Shown here in pieces: positions 5,200 through 7,331 of a stretch of DNA of 7,331 bases. How positions within the stretch are numbered: the stretch's first letter is position 1; each line of letters begins with the position of its first letter. The notes beneath the pieces are model-generated. The model was given only the letters and a program-made list of their open reading frames with translations, was not told the DNA's origin and searched no databases. The translations under genes and the position numbers were made by a program. The stretch is from an uncultured Pseudoflavonifractor sp. GTDB lineage: Bacteria > Bacillota > Clostridia > Oscillospirales > Oscillospiraceae. Where the stretch lies: positions 1 to 7,331 of the forward strand of contig CAJFTA010000078.1 of NCBI GenBank assembly GCA_904419835.1, in the 5' to 3' direction.

Positions 5200-5949
5200 G
5201 TGCTCAACTATATCAAGGCGGAGCTGTACCGGGCCGCCCACCACATGACCGTCTATCTGGTGTCCGGCATTCTCATGGCCCTGGCTCTGGCCTTTGCCTC
5301 CATGTGGGTGGGGCCCTTCACCTTTCCCAACATGGTGTCGCTGCTGACGGTCACCATGCCGGTGGGGCTGTTCATGGCCGCCATTATGGACGTGGTAGTG
5401 GTCTCCGGCGTGCACCGGACGGGCAGCCTGAAAAACGAGATGTCCTTCGGCATTCCCCGGAGCCGGGTCTACCTGGGTAAGCTGACTGCGGCCTTTCTGT
5501 TGTCCGTCATGCTGTGCGTCCTGGTGCTGGGGGGCTTTCTGGTCCTGTCCTGGCTGGTAACCGCGCCGGGCGGCCCGGAGGAGACCCAGGTGGCCCTGGC
5601 TGTTCTGGGCTACGTGGTAGCGGCCTCCTTCCCCCTGTGGCTGGGGGCCCTGAGCGTGACCCATATGCTGTTCTTCACGCTGAAAAGTGAAGTGGTGGCC
5701 GCCTGCCTCACTGCCTATCTCCTCCTGCTGGGGGAGCCTATGACCGCCATCTTCACCATGATCAACTCGGAGACCATCGCCGCCCCGGCCCGGGCGGTGC
5801 AGTCGGTGATGCTCACCGCGCCCTTCTGGAAGTATCAGGACGAGCTGACCTGGCAGCTGATGGCCCAGAACTGGGCCATCGGCCTGGGGTGGCTGCTGGT
5901 GAGTACGGCGGCAGGCCTGTGGCTGCTCCGCCGTGCGGAGATAAAGTGA
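5200..5949 (+). CDS. ABC-2 type membrane permease, second subunit
   Basis: A 249-residue membrane protein and clear paralogue of the preceding permease. The shared features are the N-terminus (NY..AELY at residues 3-10), the cytoplasmic motif LKNEMSFGIPRSRVYLGKL (77-95), the overall spacing of about six membrane segments, and a C-terminus ending in an AG..L.R..EI pattern. The pair probably arose by tandem duplication and now forms the two non-identical halves of the channel, as in LanE/LanG or CprB/CprC. Translation starts at GTG (5200) with GAAAGGGGG (5184-5192) at 7-base spacing, 17 bases after the first permease. The large extracellular loop of BceB-type permeases is absent, which excludes a BceAB-type detoxification module. 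Confidence 0.9.
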   Translation: MLNYIKAELYRAAHHMTVYLVSGILMALALAFASMWVGPFTFPNMVSLLTVTMPVGLFMAAIMDVVVVSGVHRTGSLKNEMSFGIPRSRVYLGKLTAAFLLSVMLCVLVLGGFLVLSWLVTAPGGPEETQVALAVLGYVVAASFPLWLGALSVTHMLFFTLKSEVVAACLTAYLLLLGEPMTAIFTMINSETIAAPARAVQSVMLTAPFWKYQDELTWQLMAQNWAIGLGWLLVSTAAGLWLLRRAEIK

Positions 5950-5980
5950 TGGATTCCCGGCCAGCCGGGGAGAGACAAAA

Positions 5981-6026
5981 CCGCCGGGAGGCGCCCGTTG
6001 GAGCGCGTCCCCGGCGGCTTTGCCGC
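5981..6026 (+). promoter_or_regulatory. Alternative hairpins between the second permease and the kinase
   Basis: CCGCCGGG (5981-5988) pairs with CCCGGCGG (6010-6017), with an inner GCGC (5991-5994) and GCGC (6003-6006). The right arm can instead form GCGGC-TTT-GCCGC (6014-6026), so the two structures exclude each other. No proper T-run follows. It lies in the 99-base gap before the kinase and may lower kinase expression relative to the transporter. Confidence 0.4.
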
Positions 6027-6048
6027 TGTTGTGAAAGGAGCGGGCGAG

Positions 6049-6966
6049 ATGTTCCTGCTGATTTTGGCTGTGATTGTGCTGGCGCTGATCTGCGCGGGCC
6101 TGGGTATCCGGGTCTATGCGGTGGAGCGGGCCCTCCGCTCCGCTGCCGCGCAGCTGCGGGATCGGGAGGAGAAGGGCAGCAGCGCCCGCATCCTGATGGC
6201 CGCGCCCAACTCCTCGGCCGAGCAGCTCATTTCCGCCGTCAACGGCCTGCTGGAGCTGCGCCAGGCGGAGGAGGCGGACTACCGCCGCCGGGAGCAGACC
6301 CTCCGGCAGCAGATCGCCAATGTGTCCCACGACCTGCGTACCCCGCTCACCTCCATCATCGGCTACCTCCAGCTGCTGGAGGGGGACGCCCTGTCCCCGG
6401 CTGAGCGGGACGAGTATCTGAACATCATTGAGAGCCGCGCCCGTGCCCTCCAGAGCCTGATAGGCAGCTTTTACGACCTGTCCCGGCTGGACGGCGGCGA
6501 GTACCCCATCGCCCGGGAGCATGTGGACCTGTACGCCATCCTCAGTGAGCTGGTGGCCGGGTTCTACAACGACCTGACCGCCTCCGGCCTGGAGGTGTCG
6601 GTGGAGCTGGCGGAGGGGCTGCCCCCTGTGTGGGGAGATGCCGCCGCCGTGCTCCGGGTGTTCACCAACCTGATCCGCAACGCTCTGGACCACGGGGTGG
6701 GCACCCTCTCCATCCGGCTGTACCGGGCGGGGGAGACGGTGGTCAGCGCCTTTTCCAACGGGGCGGGAGGGCTGACAGAGGAGGATGTGCCCCACGTGTT
6801 CGACCGCTCCTTTACCTCGGACAAGAACCGCACCAGCCACAACGCGGGCCTGGGGCTGGCCATTGTGAAGGCCCTGGCAGACCAGATGGGGTGCCGGACG
6901 GAGGCGGCGCTGGAGGGGCCGGAGTTTGTCATCCGGGTTTTTTGGAAAGTTGCCGGGGAGCGCTGA
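6049..6966 (+). CDS. Membrane sensor histidine kinase
   Basis: A 305-residue kinase with a single N-terminal membrane segment (about 2-22) and no extracellular domain, so it probably senses within the membrane or through the adjacent transporter. After a charged helical linker (about 25-88) come the H-box NVSHDLRTPLTSIIGY (91-106, phosphorylated His94), the N-box NLIRNALDHG (207-216), an altered G1 region FSNGAGGL (235-242), the F-box VFDRSF (250-255) and the G2 box GLGLAIV (267-273). In the G1 region Ser236 stands where the usual adenine-contacting Asp is expected. The ATG at 6049 has AAGGAG at 8-base spacing; a TTG 17 codons upstream has no ribosome site and lies in a hairpin. It is the last gene of the ABC operon, and its likely partner is the regulator at 2504-3208. 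The order ATPase-permease-permease-kinase resembles CprABCK of Clostridioides difficile. Confidence 0.92.
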   Translation: MFLLILAVIVLALICAGLGIRVYAVERALRSAAAQLRDREEKGSSARILMAAPNSSAEQLISAVNGLLELRQAEEADYRRREQTLRQQIANVSHDLRTPLTSIIGYLQLLEGDALSPAERDEYLNIIESRARALQSLIGSFYDLSRLDGGEYPIAREHVDLYAILSELVAGFYNDLTASGLEVSVELAEGLPPVWGDAAAVLRVFTNLIRNALDHGVGTLSIRLYRAGETVVSAFSNGAGGLTEEDVPHVFDRSFTSDKNRTSHNAGLGLAIVKALADQMGCRTEAALEGPEFVIRVFWKVAGER

Positions 6967-6976
6967 GCCCCCGCCG

Positions 6977-7010
6977 TGCCCGCCGGACGCTGGTCCGGCG
7001 GGCATTTTTT
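6977..7010 (+). terminator. Intrinsic terminator of the ABC-kinase operon
   Basis: TGCCCGCCGGAC (6977-6988) and GTCCGGCGGGCA (6993-7004) form a perfect 12-bp stem around GCTG, followed at once by six T (7005-7010). It lies 10 bases after the kinase stop and is a textbook strong terminator. Confidence 0.95.
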
Positions 7011-7056
7011 CAGGCGGTCGAAAAAGTTCCAGGACATTTCCGACCGCCTGAAAAAA
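7005..7056. repeat. Perfect 16-bp inverted repeat sharing the terminator T-run
   Basis: Bases 7005-7020 (six T plus CAGGCGGTCG) are perfectly complementary to 7041-7056 (CGACCGCCTG plus six A), around a 20-base loop. The polarity is T-stem-A on both strands, the reverse of a terminator, so it is not one itself. Its left arm is the T-run of the operon terminator. Confidence 0.75.
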
Positions 7057-7076
7057 CAGCGCCCTGTGCTATTTTT
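7051..7076. terminator. Weak bidirectional terminator-like hairpin
   Basis: AGCGC (7058-7062) pairs with GTGCT (7066-7070), including one G-U pair, around CCT. It is preceded by six A (7051-7056) and followed by A then five T (7072-7076). It has A-stem-T form in both directions but only five base pairs. It might back up the stronger terminator before it. Confidence 0.35.
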
Positions 7077-7105
7077 ATAGTGCGCCGCAGCCGGAAGGGG
7101 AAGAC

Positions 7106-7123
7106 GCTTTACAGCGGTAAAGC
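7106..7123. promoter_or_regulatory. 18-bp perfect dyad just upstream of the nfnA -35
   Basis: GCTTTAC (7106-7112) and GTAAAGC (7117-7123) are perfect inverted repeats separated by AGCG. The dyad ends three bases before the -35 of the next promoter, a normal place for an activator site. The N4 spacing and arm length suit a dimeric helix-turn-helix regulator such as a CRP/FNR-type protein, but the regulator is not identified. The half-site GCGGTAAA recurs at 7157-7164, near the predicted start of transcription. Confidence 0.5.
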
Positions 7124-7126
7124 ATA

Positions 7127-7155
7127 TTGACAATCAAAAACGAACATGCTATTCT
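7127..7155 (+). promoter_or_regulatory. Strong sigma-A promoter for nfnA
   Basis: A perfect -35 TTGACA (7127-7132) is followed after 17 bases by TATTCT (7150-7155), preceded by TGC giving an extended -10. Transcription should start near 7162, leaving a leader of about 59 bases. This is the best promoter in the window. Confidence 0.8.
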
Positions 7156-7220
7156 TGCGGTAAATGGGTCGGTATGACAAAAAATTTGGCATGCTGACTC
7201 TTTGAAAGGTGGAGAACAGA

Positions 7221-7331
7221 ATGGCAAAAATCGTACGCAAGGAAGAGCTGAATTCCAGCGTGACGCTGCTGGAAGTGGAAGCGCCGAAGATTGCCCGGAA
7301 GGCCCTGCCCGGGCAGTTCATCATTCTGCGG
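7221..7331 (+). CDS. nfnA: NfnA-type ferredoxin:NADP oxidoreductase FAD/NAD-binding subunit (partial, right edge)
   Basis: Only the first 37 residues are in the window: MAKIVRKEELN..VTLLEVEAP through ARKALPGQFIILR. This matches the N-terminal FAD-binding barrel of the sulfide/dihydroorotate dehydrogenase-like reductases, including the PGQF(I/V)ILR motif that contacts FAD. In Clostridia these usually are the small subunit of the NADH-dependent reduced ferredoxin:NADP oxidoreductase, which couples electron flow between ferredoxin, NADH and NADPH in the cytoplasm. The partner NfnB (GltD-like) gene would be expected just beyond the right edge. The ATG has GGTGGAG (7208-7214) at 6-base spacing and its own promoter, so it is independent of the ABC operon. 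PyrK is the main alternative; the N-terminal charged start fits NfnA better. Confidence 0.8.
   Translation, partial: MAKIVRKEELNSSVTLLEVEAPKIARKALPGQFIILR

Noticed and set aside
5998..6048. TTG start extending the kinase by 17 codons
   Set aside because: It lies within a hairpin without a ribosome site, whereas the ATG at 6049 has AAGGAG at ideal spacing directly before a membrane segment.
4912..7005. A 697-codon open frame on the - strand opposite the permeases and kinase
   Set aside because: It covers three confidently identified + strand genes, has repetitive low-complexity composition, and shows no motif or ribosome site.

Overview
The window looks like a chromosomal piece from a GC-rich, Gram-positive anaerobe of the Clostridia, most likely an Oscillospiraceae-type gut bacterium (relatives of Flavonifractor, Lawsonibacter or Intestinimonas). 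The reasons are strongly GC-biased codons, strong GGAGG-type ribosome sites, the Firmicutes-type Mini-RNase III and RqcH pair, and an NfnA-type reductase start at the right edge. This placement is inference. All recognisable genes are on the + strand.

Layout. Bases 1-304 hold no supportable gene but are very rich in inverted repeats: a small GC hairpin (7-23), a terminator-like hairpin (24-65), a compact cloverleaf of three long hairpins closed by an outer stem (79-227), a promoter at its right edge (204-232) and a GC hairpin in the leader (251-276). Then come mrnC (305-703, Mini-RNase III) and rqcH (708-2474, ribosome-rescue factor), tightly coupled. An OmpR-type response regulator (2504-3208) follows after only 29 bases. 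A GC-rich palindromic element (3198-3326) contains the regulator's stop codon, and a partial second copy lies at 3337-3387. An AT-rich island (about 3391-3466) carries a candidate promoter and an 11-bp-spaced direct repeat.

Bases 3514-6966 encode an ABC exporter ATPase of the BcrA/LanF/CprA type, two paralogous ABC-2 membrane subunits and a small membrane histidine kinase, closed by a perfect intrinsic terminator (6977-7010). The expected logic, by analogy with lantibiotic-immunity and cationic-peptide-resistance loci of Firmicutes, is that the kinase senses a membrane-active peptide or transporter activity, phosphorylates the response regulator, and the regulator activates the ABC-kinase operon. 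Here the regulator gene is separated from its presumed kinase and sits downstream of the translation-quality-control pair.

Bases 7011-7220 hold further inverted repeats, an 18-bp dyad and a strong promoter driving the last gene, the start of an NfnA-type ferredoxin:NADP oxidoreductase subunit (7221 to the right edge). The most unusual features are the cloverleaf at 79-227 and the palindromic element that has captured the end of the response-regulator gene.
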